Shown: positions 19,619 to 29,741, counted from the stretch's first letter. The stretch is 39,799 nt of DNA from Campylobacter sp. US33a (GCF_004378855.1 NZ_RYYL01000014.1:1-39799), one strand, 5' to 3'. Numbers and translations are program-made. The notes: a model not told the origin generated them from the letters alone.

Positions 19619-21393
19619 AAAATTTACCTCAAAATAGCGGAATTTATCAGTATTTTGACGCACAAGGAAAGCTCCTTTATGTAGGAAAGGCAAAAAATTT
19701 AAAAAATCGCATACGAAGTTATTTTATTTTTTCTCCAAGACTCGAAGCCAATCCTAGAAATTCACTCAGAATTCAAAAAATGATCAGCGAGGCAAAACAC
19801 TTAGAATTTATCAATACAGATTCTGAAGCTGATGCTTTGATTTTAGAAAATTCCCTTATTAAACAACTGCATCCAAAATACAATATTTTGCTAAGAGATG
19901 ATAAAACTTATCCTTATATTTACATTGATTTTAATGAAGATTTTCCGCGTTTTGAAATCACTAGAAAAATCATTAAAAAATCAAAAATTAAATATTTTGG
20001 CCCATTTTTTAAAGGTGCAAAAGAACTCTTAGATGCACTATATCTTAATTTTACCCTAAAGCAAAAAAAGAGTTGTAAGCAAGCTTGTATTTTTCATCAA
20101 ATTAAGCGTTGCCATGCCCCTTGTGAAAATAAAATTTCAAAAGAAGAATATAAACAAATCATCAATCAAGCCACGCAAGCTTTGTTAAATCCTAGTATTT
20201 TAATCAAAAATTTAGAAAAAAAGATGTTGGATTACGCCGAACATGAAAATTACGAAGAAGCTGCAAAAATAAGGGATCAAATTCAAACAATAAAAGATTT
20301 AGATACGAAAATCCATATCGATATTGCTAAACTTGAAAATTTTGATGTTTTTGCAGTCGCTTTTGAGTCAAATACTCTTGCAAGCTTACACTTTGTTATC
20401 CAAGAAGGTAAAGTAATAGGCACAAATCACAAAACAATAGCATTAAAAGATGCCAATTCTTTTGATAAAAACCAAATTTATCAACAACTCATCTTAGAGC
20501 ATTTTAGTACCGATTCTCCTTTAAGCTCTGAGCAAATTTATGTTTATGAGGAATTTGAAGATTTAAAACTTTTACAAGATTTATTGACACAAAGGTTTGG
20601 CAAAAAAATCAGCATCAAAAGCCCAAAGATAGGAGAAAAAAGAAAAATTTGCGATCTAGCGTATAAAAATGCTTGTATGAACATTAAGCTTTTTTGTAAA
20701 AATTCGAATTATGCTTTATTGCAGGAATTAAAAGATTATTTTGAGTTAGAAAATTTTCCAAATTCTATAGAGGTTTTTGATAATTCTCATATGCAAGGAA
20801 GAGCTTGCGTGGCTGGAATGATAAGTTACAAATTTGAAAATTTTGATAAAAAATCTTATAGACATTTCCATCTTCATACTAACAATGATTTTGAACAAAT
20901 GCAAGAGACATTAACAAGACGCGCCAAAGATTTTGATAAAATATCACCTCCTGATTTATGGCTTATTGATGGCGGAAAGGTTTTGCTTGATTTGGCTAGA
21001 GAAATCATACAAAGCAGTGGGGCAAATGTTGATGTTTTAGCAATTTCAAAAGAAAAAATTGACGCAAAAGCTCACCGCGCTAAAGGCAACGCTAAAGATA
21101 AAATTCACTCTTTTAAAGGCGAATTTAAACTTTCGCCTATGGATAAAAAATTACAATTTTTACAAAAATTACGCGACGAAGCCCATCGTTTTGCAATCAG
21201 CTTTCATCAAAATGTAAAGAAAAAGCAAGATTTGCAAAGCTCAAAACTAAAAAATCTTGGCATCAGTGAAGGAAATATTCAAAAATTATTAAATTTTTTT
21301 GGTAATTTTGATACAATTCATAAAGCGAGCTTAGAAGAACTTTCAAGCATAGTAAGACTTGATATTGCTAAAAAAATAAAGGGAATTCAATGA
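19600..21393 (+). CDS. uvrC: Excinuclease ABC subunit C
   Basis: UvrC makes both incisions in nucleotide excision repair after UvrAB find the lesion. The 597 residues show the GIY-YIG nuclease at the N terminus (NSGIYQYFDAQGKLLYVGKA, 11-30), the UVR motif NYEEAAKIRDQI (about 212-223) that binds UvrB, the RNase-H-like domain with VFDNSH and LWLIDGGKV, and a short helix-hairpin-helix end. The start lies inside the preceding gene without its own strong ribosome binding site, and the stop overlaps the next gene by 4 bases (ATGA). Confidence 0.97.
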   Translation: MLEQELKNLPQNSGIYQYFDAQGKLLYVGKAKNLKNRIRSYFIFSPRLEANPRNSLRIQKMISEAKHLEFINTDSEADALILENSLIKQLHPKYNILLRDDKTYPYIYIDFNEDFPRFEITRKIIKKSKIKYFGPFFKGAKELLDALYLNFTLKQKKSCKQACIFHQIKRCHAPCENKISKEEYKQIINQATQALLNPSILIKNLEKKMLDYAEHENYEEAAKIRDQIQTIKDLDTKIHIDIAKLENFDVFAVAFESNTLASLHFVIQEGKVIGTNHKTIALKDANSFDKNQIYQQLILEHFSTDSPLSSEQIYVYEEFEDLKLLQDLLTQRFGKKISIKSPKIGEKRKICDLAYKNACMNIKLFCKNSNYALLQELKDYFELENFPNSIEVFDNSHMQGRACVAGMISYKFENFDKKSYRHFHLHTNNDFEQMQETLTRRAKDFDKISPPDLWLIDGGKVLLDLAREIIQSSGANVDVLAISKEKIDAKAHRAKGNAKDKIHSFKGEFKLSPMDKKLQFLQKLRDEAHRFAISFHQNVKKKQDLQSSKLKNLGISEGNIQKLLNFFGNFDTIHKASLEELSSIVRLDIAKKIKGIQ

Positions 21394-22607
21394 ATTATCT
21401 ATTGTTTTTGATTTTGTTTTGTAGTGCTTTTTTATTAATTATGGGTATTAATTATGAAATTTTATTACAAAATTTCAAGGAACAAATGTATTTTGTTTTT
21501 TTATCAAGCATTATTTTGCTTACTTTTGGCATTTTTATTTTCAGAAATAAAGAAAAAAAACAAAACAAAAATACCCTACAAAAAATCTTTAATATCTTAG
21601 ATCTTTTTTCTATTCACAAAGAAGAACAAAATCTAAATCAAAATCTCCATAAACTTGAAGAATCTTGCGATATTTTGTTAAAAAAGCATCAAAAACTTCT
21701 TAATGAAAAACAAATTTATACCTTAAGTCTTGAAGAAATCTTATATAATTTAGAAAATTTAGCAAATGCAATTTACTACATAGATCATCAACATTCACAG
21801 ACTCTCATTGATACTATCATAAAAACCATAAAAGAACAAAAAGAACAAATCAAATTTACCTTAGGCAAAACCAGTAATTATCAAAAACCACTTTCTTCTT
21901 TGGATAAATTACCTTATTATAATGCCAATGCGGTTATCATCAATGATGACGAGCTAGAAAATTTTTTACTTCAGAATCTTTTATCTCAATTTGGCATTAA
22001 AAGTATGAGTTTTCATAACTTTACGCCAGAAGCAAGTACCTATCATTTAACTTTCATTAAAGATTATCTGTATAAAAAAGAATACTATGAACTTAAAAAT
22101 GTGATTTTATTTGGGAAAGATTCTAGAGAAAAAACCAATAATTACTTAAGCTTACCAATACACAAAGAAAATCTAAAGCCTATATTGGAACAATTATTAA
22201 AAGATGGTGATTTTACTCCACAAGTAAATGAATGTATAAGCAATGTTTTAATTTTTAAGCAAAATAAATTTGAAAATGAACTATTTTTTAATATTATTGA
22301 TAAATGCTATGCAAAAAATCAAGTCATAAACTCACTTTCAGGTTTAAAACACGCTTTAGAAAAAACAATGTTTAGACTCATCATGCTTGACTTTGAGGTA
22401 ATTAAATATGACTTAGAAAGCGTAAAATTTTTACTTAACCACTACAAAAAACAATATCCACAAGCACATACCATTATCTTTATCAAACATAAAGATAGGG
22501 AACTATTGAAGGATTGCGATTTTATCAGTGAAATTCTAGATGAAGATATTAATAAGAATGATTTAATTTCTTTACTTAAAAAATATATCAATCAATATAA
22601 GTCCTAA
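21390..22607 (+). CDS. Membrane protein with two degenerate receiver-like domains
   Basis: A 405-residue protein with two N-terminal membrane helices (about 3-21 and 33-51), a helical stalk (about 75-160) and a cytoplasmic part. The cytoplasmic part has two segments of receiver shape. About 180-270 starts [17 protein letters not shown] and ends [16 protein letters not shown], like the conserved K-P end of response regulators. About 284-402 contains [10 protein letters not shown], with Asp334 in the phospho-acceptor position, and IIFIKHK. Other active-site residues are missing, so signalling by phosphate is doubtful. It resembles the Cj1245c type. It follows uvrC and overlaps the convergent recR by 20 bases. 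Confidence 0.7.
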   Translation: MNYLLFLILFCSAFLLIMGINYEILLQNFKEQMYFVFLSSIILLTFGIFIFRNKEKKQNKNTLQKIFNILDLFSIHKEEQNLNQNLHKLEESCDILLKKHQKLLNEKQIYTLSLEEILYNLENLANAIYYIDHQHSQTLIDTIIKTIKEQKEQIKFTLGKTSNYQKPLSSLDKLPYYNANAVIINDDELENFLLQNLLSQFGIKSMSFHNFTPEASTYHLTFIKDYLYKKEYYELKNVILFGKDSREKTNNYLSLPIHKENLKPILEQLLKDGDFTPQVNECISNVLIFKQNKFENELFFNIIDKCYAKNQVINSLSGLKHALEKTMFRLIMLDFEVIKYDLESVKFLLNHYKKQYPQAHTIIFIKHKDRELLKDCDFISEILDEDINKNDLISLLKKYINQYKS

Positions 22608-23163
22608 AATTTATAGCTCGATGCAAAGATATAAAATCGACATTTTCCAAATGTACACCGCTTGGAATCCCTTGTGCAATTTTACTGAATTTTAAATTCA
22701 AATCCCTTAATTTATCTTCTACAAAAAAAATTAAAGCATCAGAATTTATACTGTGAGTTAATGCAAAAATCAATTCTTGACTTTGAAATTCAAGTATCAT
22801 TTCACGCAATTTTTCAATTTTTTCTTCACTTAGATCTTCTAAAACAAAATAAAGCCCTTTATAGCTATCACTTTCTTCCAAAATAAGTATATCTTTAGGG
22901 CTTTCTACAATACAGATAAAATTTCTATCTCTTGATTCATTGCTACAAATTTCACAAAGCTCATTTTCACTAAGTCCGCCACATTTTATACAAGGCTTAA
23001 TAAAACGCAAGGCATTTTCTATATTATGTGCAAGTTTCATTCCTAATAAATGATCATTCATGCAAATAAAATACGCTAAACGCACTGCAGTTTTTTTTCC
23101 TATGGTTGGAAGGGAAGCAAAACTTTTAACTAATTCATCAAATTTCTCTAAGCCTTTGATCAT
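22588..23163 (-). CDS. recR: Recombination protein RecR
   Basis: RecR works with RecO (and RecF where present) to load RecA at gaps. The 191 residues show the N-terminal helix-hairpin-helix ([13 protein letters not shown]), a four-Cys zinc site ([16 protein letters not shown]) and the Toprim domain ([14 protein letters not shown]). The ATG at 23163 lies 6 bases after the racS stop. With one fewer G in the racS tract the racS stop would become TGA overlapping this ATG. It is the last gene of racR-racS-recR. Confidence 0.96.
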   Translation of the reverse strand: MIKGLEKFDELVKSFASLPTIGKKTAVRLAYFICMNDHLLGMKLAHNIENALRFIKPCIKCGGLSENELCEICSNESRDRNFICIVESPKDILILEESDSYKGLYFVLEDLSEEKIEKLREMILEFQSQELIFALTHSINSDALIFFVEDKLRDLNLKFSKIAQGIPSGVHLENVDFISLHRAINFRTYID

Positions 23164-23169
23164 TTTAAT

Positions 23170-24444
23170 CTAATTCCCCCCCCCCGCCATAAGCGATTTT
23201 TTCTCTTTTGTATTTACATTATTAAATAAAACTTTAAAACAATGAAATTCATCTACATAGTCATAGGCAAAAACAAAATCGAAAATTTGACATATTCTTG
23301 CAACAATATAAAGCCCAAGTCCCATTCCTTCTATCCCTTTATCGTTTTCACCTCTAGTAAAAGCTTGAAGATAATGACCTATAGGATATTTTAATTTTTC
23401 GCCTTTATTTTTTACAACAAAATAATCTTTATAACTTTGCACTTCGCATGTATGATTATAAGAATACTTTAGTGCATTATCAATTAAATTTTTCAAAACT
23501 AAAGAAAAAACCTCTAAATTAACATACAATACAGCATCTTCGTAAATTTCAACTTTTACCATTTTATCAAAATCATCTAAAAGTAAAAAATCTTTAGCTT
23601 GAGTAAGAATTTCACTGAATGTGTATTGATTTTTCAAAAGCACAGTATTGCCAGATAATAAAGATTCCATTTTTCCAGCTTCGCTAATTAATAAATCAAG
23701 CTTCCCAAAAATTGCAATTAAACGCTGTTTATATTTATCTTCACTCATTTCAGCAATAATCATACCCTTGCCAATAGGAGTTTTTAACTCATGCATAATG
23801 GTTCGCATAAATAATTTTCTTGAATGCACTAACTCTTGATTTTTTTGCATGACATTATTAAATTCAACAGCAATCTGACCTATTTCATTATCTTCATACC
23901 CATCTAAAGTAAATTCTTGATTTTGAGCAGTCTTAGCAATTTGATTTTTTAACTTCTTTAAAGGAGTTAAAGAATTTAAAACAGAAAAATATAAAAATGC
24001 GGTTAAACAAAAATAAAATAAAAAAGCAAATAATAAAAAATTATAGATTTTATTACCAACCTTTGGTTCTAATATCATATTATTTTTATCAAAACCTATA
24101 TCGAGATAAAGCCTATTATCTAACCAGATAGATGAAAAAACAAGATCTTTATTATCGCTAACCTGAAAAAGCATTTCGCCATTTTCAACAATATGTGCAA
24201 TATTATCTTGATTTTTCAATACGCGAAATCCGCGTGTAGATAAAAAATGCTGAAATTCCATATCATTAAAATCTTGATTTACATGAGCATTTAAATAATG
24301 GATAACATCTCTTTGTCTAGAAATTTCAGTTTGTTGATAAGTTTGAATCGCTAGATGAATTAAAATAAAAAATAAAAGACAAGCTATAAAAAAGGTAACA
24401 ACAAATAAAAATGTTACCTTGGTATATATGGAACAACTTTTCAT
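23170..24444 (-). CDS. racS: Sensor histidine kinase RacS
   Basis: RacS is the sensor of the RacRS system (reduced ability to colonise), which in C. jejuni affects growth temperature and respiration with alternative electron acceptors. The 424 residues have two membrane helices (about 10-33 and 133-156) around a periplasmic domain, a HAMP region, the dimerisation His in MRTIMHELKTP (His218), the N box (NLIDNALKYS) and the G box (GMGLGLYIV). The start overlaps racR by 4 bases. The last codons are read through a G10 tract and give the tail MAGGGN; other tract lengths give different short tails. Confidence 0.93.
   Translation of the reverse strand: MKSCSIYTKVTFLFVVTFFIACLLFFILIHLAIQTYQQTEISRQRDVIHYLNAHVNQDFNDMEFQHFLSTRGFRVLKNQDNIAHIVENGEMLFQVSDNKDLVFSSIWLDNRLYLDIGFDKNNMILEPKVGNKIYNFLLFAFLFYFCLTAFLYFSVLNSLTPLKKLKNQIAKTAQNQEFTLDGYEDNEIGQIAVEFNNVMQKNQELVHSRKLFMRTIMHELKTPIGKGMIIAEMSEDKYKQRLIAIFGKLDLLISEAGKMESLLSGNTVLLKNQYTFSEILTQAKDFLLLDDFDKMVKVEIYEDAVLYVNLEVFSLVLKNLIDNALKYSYNHTCEVQSYKDYFVVKNKGEKLKYPIGHYLQAFTRGENDKGIEGMGLGLYIVARICQIFDFVFAYDYVDEFHCFKVLFNNVNTKEKKSLMAGGGN
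23176..23185 (-). repeat. Poly-G tract (G10) at the racS 3' end
   Basis: Ten Gs on the coding strand lie 13 bases before the recR start. With G10 racS ends AGGGN-stop. G9 would end AGGGIRLK at a TGA overlapping the recR ATG. G11 would end AGGGELD. The kinase domain is intact in all three states. Confidence 0.85.
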
Positions 24445-25118
24445 CCTATCAACTTATAGCCAATTCCTCTAACTGAAAAAATATGTTTTGGAGATTTGGA
24501 ATTATCTCCAATTTTTACTCTCAAACGACCTATAATTACATCAAGGCTTTTAGAATCTTTATCTTTTAAGCTTCTACAATTTTGAACCAATTGCTCTCTT
24601 GATACCGAATATCCATGCTGCTTGATTAAATATTCTAAAATTTCATATTCAGCTGGAGTTAGAGTTAAAACACTATCATGATGTGTAATTTCATGCTTTC
24701 TATCATTGATCTTGAATGATGAATTTATTGCAGTACTACTGTTTTCTTGGATATTATTCTTTCTTGAACGACGGATAAGACTCATGATTCTAGCATACAT
24801 TTCTTTTGGATCATAAGGTTTTGGAAGATAATCATCTGCACCTAGTTGCAAACCAACAATTTTATCACTCAAATCCCCTCTAGCTGAAGAAATAATAATA
24901 GGTATATCACTTTTTTGTCTTATAGTTCTACAAATTTCAAGTCCATCGATATTTGGTAAAGTAAGATCCAAAATTAAACACTCATAATCTTTCAAAAAAA
25001 TATCATTTAACTTACTCGGATCATTGTAGTTTGTAACCTTTATATTAAAGCGTATCAAATATTCAGAAAGTAAATTTGCAAATTCTAAATCATCTTCAAT
25101 CATTAATACATTTGTCAT
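24441..25118 (-). CDS. racR: Response regulator RacR
   Basis: An OmpR/PhoB-type regulator of 225 residues. The receiver domain has the acidic pair (EDD, 8-10), the phospho-acceptor Asp51 in LILDLTLPNIDG and the conserved Lys in YLPKPYDP. The winged-helix domain covers about 128-225 (LTPAEYEILEYL ... VRGIGYKLIG). The gene leads racR-racS-recR. Its promoter has a TATAAT directly downstream of 13 Ts. Confidence 0.95.
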   Translation of the reverse strand: MTNVLMIEDDLEFANLLSEYLIRFNIKVTNYNDPSKLNDIFLKDYECLILDLTLPNIDGLEICRTIRQKSDIPIIISSARGDLSDKIVGLQLGADDYLPKPYDPKEMYARIMSLIRRSRKNNIQENSSTAINSSFKINDRKHEITHHDSVLTLTPAEYEILEYLIKQHGYSVSREQLVQNCRSLKDKDSKSLDVIIGRLRVKIGDNSKSPKHIFSVRGIGYKLIG

Positions 25119-25153
25119 AGTTTCCCCTTAAAATTTATTTTTCCAGATAAGCT

Positions 25154-25174
25154 ATTATAACAAAAAAAAAAAAA
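25154..25174 (-). promoter_or_regulatory. racR promoter with T13 tract in the spacer
   Basis: On the minus strand a perfect TATAAT (25159-25154) lies 36 bases before the racR ATG. Thirteen Ts (25174-25162) end two bases before this box, in the spacer between -10 and -35 positions. The tract may change length, and the periodic T-rich upstream region is what Campylobacter uses in place of a -35 box. Confidence 0.6.
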
Positions 25175-25213
25175 CGATAACTAATTTATGATTATATTTC
25201 TTAATTTCTTTGA

Positions 25214-25219
25214 TAAAAT
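25214..25219 (+). promoter_or_regulatory. -10 box for dnaJ
   Basis: TGATAAAAT on the plus strand, about 49 bases before the GTG start of dnaJ. No CIRCE or HrcA-type repeat is seen in the 150-base intergenic region. Confidence 0.45.
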
Positions 25220-25267
25220 AACATTTTTTATTTTATGATTTTAATTACAACAAAAGGAAAACAAATC

Positions 25268-26383
25268 GTGGAAATAAGTTATTATGAAATTTTAGAAATC
25301 ACTCAAAATGCCGATAAGGATACCATTAAAAAAGCCTATAGAAAATTGGCTTTAAAATATCATCCCGATAGAAATCAAGGGGATAAAGAAGCTGAAGATA
25401 AATTCAAACTCATTAATGAAGCTTACGAAGTCTTAAGCAATGATGAAAAAAGAGAAATTTATGATAGATATGGTAAAGAAGGATTAAAATCTGGAGGATT
25501 TGGCGGAGGTGGTTTTTCGGATTTTGGAGATTTAGGAGATATATTTTCAAGTTTTTTTGGTGGAGGATTTGGTAGCAATTCTAAAAAAAGACATCGCAGT
25601 GAAGATAAATACAATGCTGATTTAAAAGTTCAAATTCAAATTTCTTTTAAAGAGGCAGTTTTTGGCTGCAAAAAAACTATAAATTTTAGTTATAAAAATT
25701 CTTGCAAAACTTGTAATGGAAGTGGTGCAAAAGACGGCAAAACAGAGGTTTGTCCAAAATGTCATGGTAGAGGACAAGTGGGAATTCAGCAAGGATTTAT
25801 TACTTTTGCACAAACTTGTCCAAATTGCCACGGCGAAGGCAAAAGTATTAAAGAAAAATGTCCATCTTGCTATGGTTTAGGTTATGAAGAAATAAAAGAT
25901 AATTTCGAACTTAATATCCCAGAAGGCATTGATAACGGTATGAATTTAAGAGTAGAAAATAAAGCTAATATACTTAAAAATGGAACAAGAGGTGATTTAT
26001 TCGTTCAAGTTTTTGTTTTGGATGATGATACCTTTGTACGTGATGAAGATGATATTTATATAGAATTTCCTGTATTTTTCACACAAGCAGCTCTTGGACA
26101 AAGCATAAAAGTGCCGACCATTCGAGGCGAAGCAATTTTAAATTTGCCAATTGGTGCAAAAGATGGACAAAGATTTGCTCTTGAAAATGAAGGGGTAAAG
26201 AATATCAAAACTAAAAAACTAGGCAGACAAATTGTACAAATTTCCATTACTTTTCCAACCAGTCTTAATGATGAACAAAAAGAATTGCTTGAAAAACTTA
26301 GCGAAAGTTTTGGGATTAAAAATGGACTATATCAAGAGCAAGAAGGAATTTTTGATAAAATAAAATCTTGGTTTAAGTCTTAA
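25268..26383 (+). CDS. dnaJ: Chaperone DnaJ
   Basis: DnaJ delivers unfolded proteins to DnaK and stimulates its ATPase. I chose the GTG at 25268, with AAAGGA about 10 bases upstream; it gives 371 residues starting [11 protein letters not shown], the usual Campylobacter start. An upstream in-frame ATG would add 11 residues unlike any DnaJ. The J domain has YHPDRNQG, followed by the Gly/Phe-rich linker. Four zinc repeats follow ([32 protein letters not shown]), then the substrate-binding C-terminal domains. It is divergent from racR and overlaps the convergent aroE by 4 bases. Confidence 0.96.
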   Translation: MEISYYEILEITQNADKDTIKKAYRKLALKYHPDRNQGDKEAEDKFKLINEAYEVLSNDEKREIYDRYGKEGLKSGGFGGGGFSDFGDLGDIFSSFFGGGFGSNSKKRHRSEDKYNADLKVQIQISFKEAVFGCKKTINFSYKNSCKTCNGSGAKDGKTEVCPKCHGRGQVGIQQGFITFAQTCPNCHGEGKSIKEKCPSCYGLGYEEIKDNFELNIPEGIDNGMNLRVENKANILKNGTRGDLFVQVFVLDDDTFVRDEDDIYIEFPVFFTQAALGQSIKVPTIRGEAILNLPIGAKDGQRFALENEGVKNIKTKKLGRQIVQISITFPTSLNDEQKELLEKLSESFGIKNGLYQEQEGIFDKIKSWFKS

Positions 26384-27168
26384 CTTAAAACCAAGGCTTC
26401 TTGCATTGCTTTTTTAAGTTTCTCTCTTTTATTATTAATATCAAAAAAAAGTTCAAAAGCAAAAACTCCCTGCCATAAAAGCATATCTAAGCCATCTTTA
26501 GCAACAACTTCATTTTGCTCACAAAGCTTTAAAAAAGAAGTTTTTTTTCCATAAATCACATCAAAAGCATAAGAAGAATGCTTAAAAAGCTTTAAAAGTA
26601 ATTTTTCATCACAAGGCAAATATTCATCTTTTAAACCCGCTGAAGTTGAATTCACAATTAAATCAAAATTAAAGTCTTCAAGCTCATCATAAGTACAATT
26701 TTGATAAGCCCAAAAATCTTCCAATCTAGCCTTGCTGCGATTTGCTACAACAAGCTCCATACCTGATTTTCTTAATATATAAGCAAGCGCCTTCGCTGTA
26801 CCCCCAGCTCCCAGAATCAAAACCTTTTTTATATTTTTAAAATTCTTTATCGCTTCCATAAAACCTAGTGCATCGGTATTATAAGCATAAATTTTATTCT
26901 CTTTTATAAGTAAGGTGTTGGCCGAACCTATATTTAAAGCTAAATCATCTTTAAAATCGGCTATTTGTAAAGCTTGCTCCTTAAAAGGCACAGTAATATT
27001 TGCACCATCCAATTTTAAATCAAACAATTTAGTTTTCAATTGATTTTTATCTTGAAGATGATAACGCGTGTAAATGCCATTAAGATTTAAAGTTTTAATG
27101 GCATTATTATGAATTCTTGGAGATTTTGAATGAATAATGGGATCGCCAAAAACGGCAAAAAATTTCAT
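26380..27168 (-). CDS. aroE: Shikimate dehydrogenase
   Basis: AroE reduces 3-dehydroshikimate to shikimate with NADPH in aromatic amino acid synthesis. The 262 residues show the substrate site near the N terminus ([13 protein letters not shown]), the catalytic Lys in [11 protein letters not shown], the nucleotide loop [14 protein letters not shown] and the C-terminal [10 protein letters not shown]. It follows the SPOR gene with no gap and has no strong ribosome binding site of its own, so its translation is probably coupled. Confidence 0.96.
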   Translation of the reverse strand: MKFFAVFGDPIIHSKSPRIHNNAIKTLNLNGIYTRYHLQDKNQLKTKLFDLKLDGANITVPFKEQALQIADFKDDLALNIGSANTLLIKENKIYAYNTDALGFMEAIKNFKNIKKVLILGAGGTAKALAYILRKSGMELVVANRSKARLEDFWAYQNCTYDELEDFNFDLIVNSTSAGLKDEYLPCDEKLLLKLFKHSSYAFDVIYGKKTSFLKLCEQNEVVAKDGLDMLLWQGVFAFELFFDINNKREKLKKAMQEALVLS

Positions 27169-27939
27169 TTATTTAACCGAAAAAACAAAGGCATCTTTGT
27201 TAATATTGGCTCTAATTTTACTCATTTCCTTATTAATAGTATCTTTAGAAAATGGCCCAACAAGCACTTTTGTAATTTCTTTACCTTTTACATTTGTTTT
27301 ATAAAATTTATACTCATAACCATTTTTCTTAATCAAAGCCAATTCTTTGGATTTTGAATCAGGATTAGAAACTGAAAAAATTTGTATATAAGTTCCTGCT
27401 GGTAACTCGGAAGATACAGTGGAAATATTTTTAAACAAATCATTTGTGCTTTGTTGTTTTTTCACTTCTGTTTTCACTTCTTTTTTAGGTGCTTTTGGAG
27501 TTTCCTTTTTAGATGTTTCCACAGAAGGCTTAGGTTTTTCTTGAATTTGTGGCTCTTGAGTCTGTGGCGCAACAGGAATTATCTGCGTGTTATTAGACTC
27601 TGGCAAAGCCAAACTTTCATTTACATCTACAATGCTTTCATTGTTATCTTCTTGAATTTGTTTTTTTAAAGCTTCAAATTCATCTTCTTTTATATTGGAT
27701 TCTATAATAGGCATATTTTCAAAGCCATTGTTTGTCTCGTTATTTTCATTAACAATAGGCTCAGTTGGCACAATAGAATTCTCTTTGGTATTATCATTAT
27801 TAATCAACCTCATAACAATTAACACCACTAAAAACAAAATTACAAGAATAATAGTTCTTAATAAAATTTTTTTAATTTTTTCATTCTTGTTACCCTTATC
27901 TAGGATAATATCATCAAATTCATTTTTTTCTTCCATCAT
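27169..27939 (-). CDS. SPOR-domain inner-membrane protein
   Basis: A 256-residue bitopic protein: cytoplasmic N terminus rich in Asp, Glu and Lys, one membrane helix (about 26-45), a long low-complexity periplasmic linker rich in Pro, Lys, Glu and Gln (about 50-180), and a C-terminal SPOR domain (GTYIQIFSVSNPDSKSKEL ... VLVGPFSK). SPOR domains bind denuded peptidoglycan at the division septum, so a role in division or cell-wall maintenance is likely. AAGGAT precedes the first of two ATGs. The C. jejuni equivalent is the Cj0404 type. Confidence 0.85.
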   Translation of the reverse strand: MMEEKNEFDDIILDKGNKNEKIKKILLRTIILVILFLVVLIVMRLINNDNTKENSIVPTEPIVNENNETNNGFENMPIIESNIKEDEFEALKKQIQEDNNESIVDVNESLALPESNNTQIIPVAPQTQEPQIQEKPKPSVETSKKETPKAPKKEVKTEVKKQQSTNDLFKNISTVSSELPAGTYIQIFSVSNPDSKSKELALIKKNGYEYKFYKTNVKGKEITKVLVGPFSKDTINKEMSKIRANINKDAFVFSVK

Positions 27940-27951
27940 TTATCCTTTTTT

Positions 27952-28500
27952 TTACATATGTTTTGACCAAGAAGTACCTCTTTCTTTTTGATATACTTCA
28001 TAAGGCAATGCTAAAATATTATACTCTTTTGGTAAATCCATGGTAGGAAAAACCCTCCACTCTGTAGACATCATCTTTTTGGCAAACATAATGGATAATT
28101 TTTGTGCCAATTGATAACCCTCATGTAAAGAAGTATGACCTTTATGAATATAAAGATGCAAATGTCCTGGGGTTTTTGTTTTATAGGCTGTAAAATTAAT
28201 AAAGCCCTCTTCTCGCAAAATCAATTGAGCTCTATGCCAAAATCTCTCGGTGTTAAAACCATTATAATCAAAAACTATATTTTCAACCTTATCATCAGCC
28301 GTAATTAAATCGTGGGCAATGATAATTTTCTTATCAAGATGATCGCGAATAAGGTTTGGTAACAAAGGCGCATTAATTCTTTCAAATTTATCAAAAAAAT
28401 AACGACCTCTATATTCAAATTTTCTAATAATCTTATCTCTTTTTATAAAATAATGATTATTAATCATCTTAATTAAAGATAAATCAACATTTGTAATCAA
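27952..28500 (-). CDS. DUF1882-like epsilonproteobacterial protein
   Basis: A 182-residue soluble protein found, as far as I know, only in Campylobacter and Helicobacter relatives (Cj0403 type, DUF1882). The start appears to be TTG at 28500, with AAAGG 7 bases upstream inside glyA, which it overlaps by 3-4 bases; the next ATG is 11 codons in. Visible segments are NIVFDYNGF (about 73-81) and [15 protein letters not shown] (about 106-120). Their order, an acidic strand, a helix and then an S/T-x-x-H strand, recalls archaeo-eukaryotic primase cores, but the resemblance is weak. The function is unknown. Confidence 0.75.
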   Translation of the reverse strand: MITNVDLSLIKMINNHYFIKRDKIIRKFEYRGRYFFDKFERINAPLLPNLIRDHLDKKIIIAHDLITADDKVENIVFDYNGFNTERFWHRAQLILREEGFINFTAYKTKTPGHLHLYIHKGHTSLHEGYQLAQKLSIMFAKKMMSTEWRVFPTMDLPKEYNILALPYEVYQKERGTSWSKHM

Positions 28501-29741
28501 AACATAGCCTTTGAATAAATCATAAAATTACTTGCAAGAATTTTAAGTTTTTCTTTAATATCTTTTTGCAAATTTACATTAGCAATATCATCTAAAATAT
28601 CTGCTATATAGTTTGCAACAATTTGAATTTCATTTTCTTTAAAACCTCTTGCTGTAAGTGCTGGAGTTCCGAGTCTTAAACCGCTTGTAACAAAAGGACT
28701 TCGAGTTTCTCCTGGTACGGTATTTTTATTTGCTGTAATTCCAGCATTTCCAAGGGCTAAATCAGCGTCTTTTCCGCTGAATTCACGATCTAAAAAGCTC
28801 ATCAAAACCAAATGATTATCCGTTCCATCACTGACAAGTTTGTATTTTCTATCCATTAAAACTTTAGCTAAAGTTTGTGCATTGGCTCTTACTTGTTTAG
28901 CATAAACTTTCCATTCATCGCTTAAGTTAAACTTAAATCCTACTGCTTTTGCAGCAATAACATGCATCAAAGGTCCGCCTTGAATTCCAGGGAAAATCGC
29001 AGAATTAATCTTTTTAGCCAACTCTTCGTCGTTAGTCATAATAATACCACCCCTTGGACCGCGCAAGGTTTTATGTGTAGTTGAACTTACCACATGAGCA
29101 TGTGGAAATGGACTTGGATGCTCGCCTGCTACAACAAGACCTGCAATATGTGCAACATCGGCAAACAAATAAGCACCCACTTCATCAGCAATTTCTCTAA
29201 ATTTAGCAAAATCAATCACTCTAGCATAAGCACTAGCGCCGCAAACAATAAGCTTTGGCTTAACTATACGCGCAACCTCTCTTACTTTTTCATAATTAAT
29301 ACGCCCATCAAGTTCCACACCATAAAAAAAGCTTTCATACATTTTTCCCGATGAACTCACCTTTGCACCATGAGTTAAATGCCCACCATGGCTTAAATCC
29401 ATACCTAAAATTCTATCTCCTGGATTTAAAAGAGCAGCATATACGCCTTGATTGGCTTGAGAACCTGAATTTGGCTGCACATTTGCAAAATTACAATTAA
29501 AAAGTTTTTTGCATCTTTCAATAGCCAAATTTTCTATTTCATCTACAATCTCACAACCACCATAATATCTTTTACCTGGATAGCCTTCAGCGTACTTATT
29601 TGTAAGCACGCTTCCCATTACTTCCATTACCTCTGGCAAAGTAAAATTTTCACTTGCTATCATTTCAAGACCTTCGCACTGACGCACTAATTCTTGGTTG
29701 GTTAAATCAAATATTTCTTTGTCAAATTGTTCTAAACTCAT
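28497..29741 (-). CDS. glyA: Serine hydroxymethyltransferase
   Basis: GlyA interconverts serine and glycine and supplies one-carbon units. It is a PLP enzyme of 414 residues with the N-terminal [11 protein letters not shown], the pocket sequence [11 protein letters not shown], and the PLP lysine in [23 protein letters not shown] precedes the ATG. The start overlaps the lysS stop by 4 bases, so it is in the fur-lysS-glyA run. Confidence 0.97.
   Translation of the reverse strand: MSLEQFDKEIFDLTNQELVRQCEGLEMIASENFTLPEVMEVMGSVLTNKYAEGYPGKRYYGGCEIVDEIENLAIERCKKLFNCNFANVQPNSGSQANQGVYAALLNPGDRILGMDLSHGGHLTHGAKVSSSGKMYESFFYGVELDGRINYEKVREVARIVKPKLIVCGASAYARVIDFAKFREIADEVGAYLFADVAHIAGLVVAGEHPSPFPHAHVVSSTTHKTLRGPRGGIIMTNDEELAKKINSAIFPGIQGGPLMHVIAAKAVGFKFNLSDEWKVYAKQVRANAQTLAKVLMDRKYKLVSDGTDNHLVLMSFLDREFSGKDADLALGNAGITANKNTVPGETRSPFVTSGLRLGTPALTARGFKENEIQIVANYIADILDDIANVNLQKDIKEKLKILASNFMIYSKAMF

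Noticed and set aside
25119-25267. Heat-shock (CIRCE/HrcA) element upstream of dnaJ
   Set aside because: No matching inverted repeat was found in the intergenic region.
27130-27991. Plus-strand frames across aroE and the SPOR gene
   Set aside because: Low-complexity Phe/Lys-rich products opposite well-supported genes.
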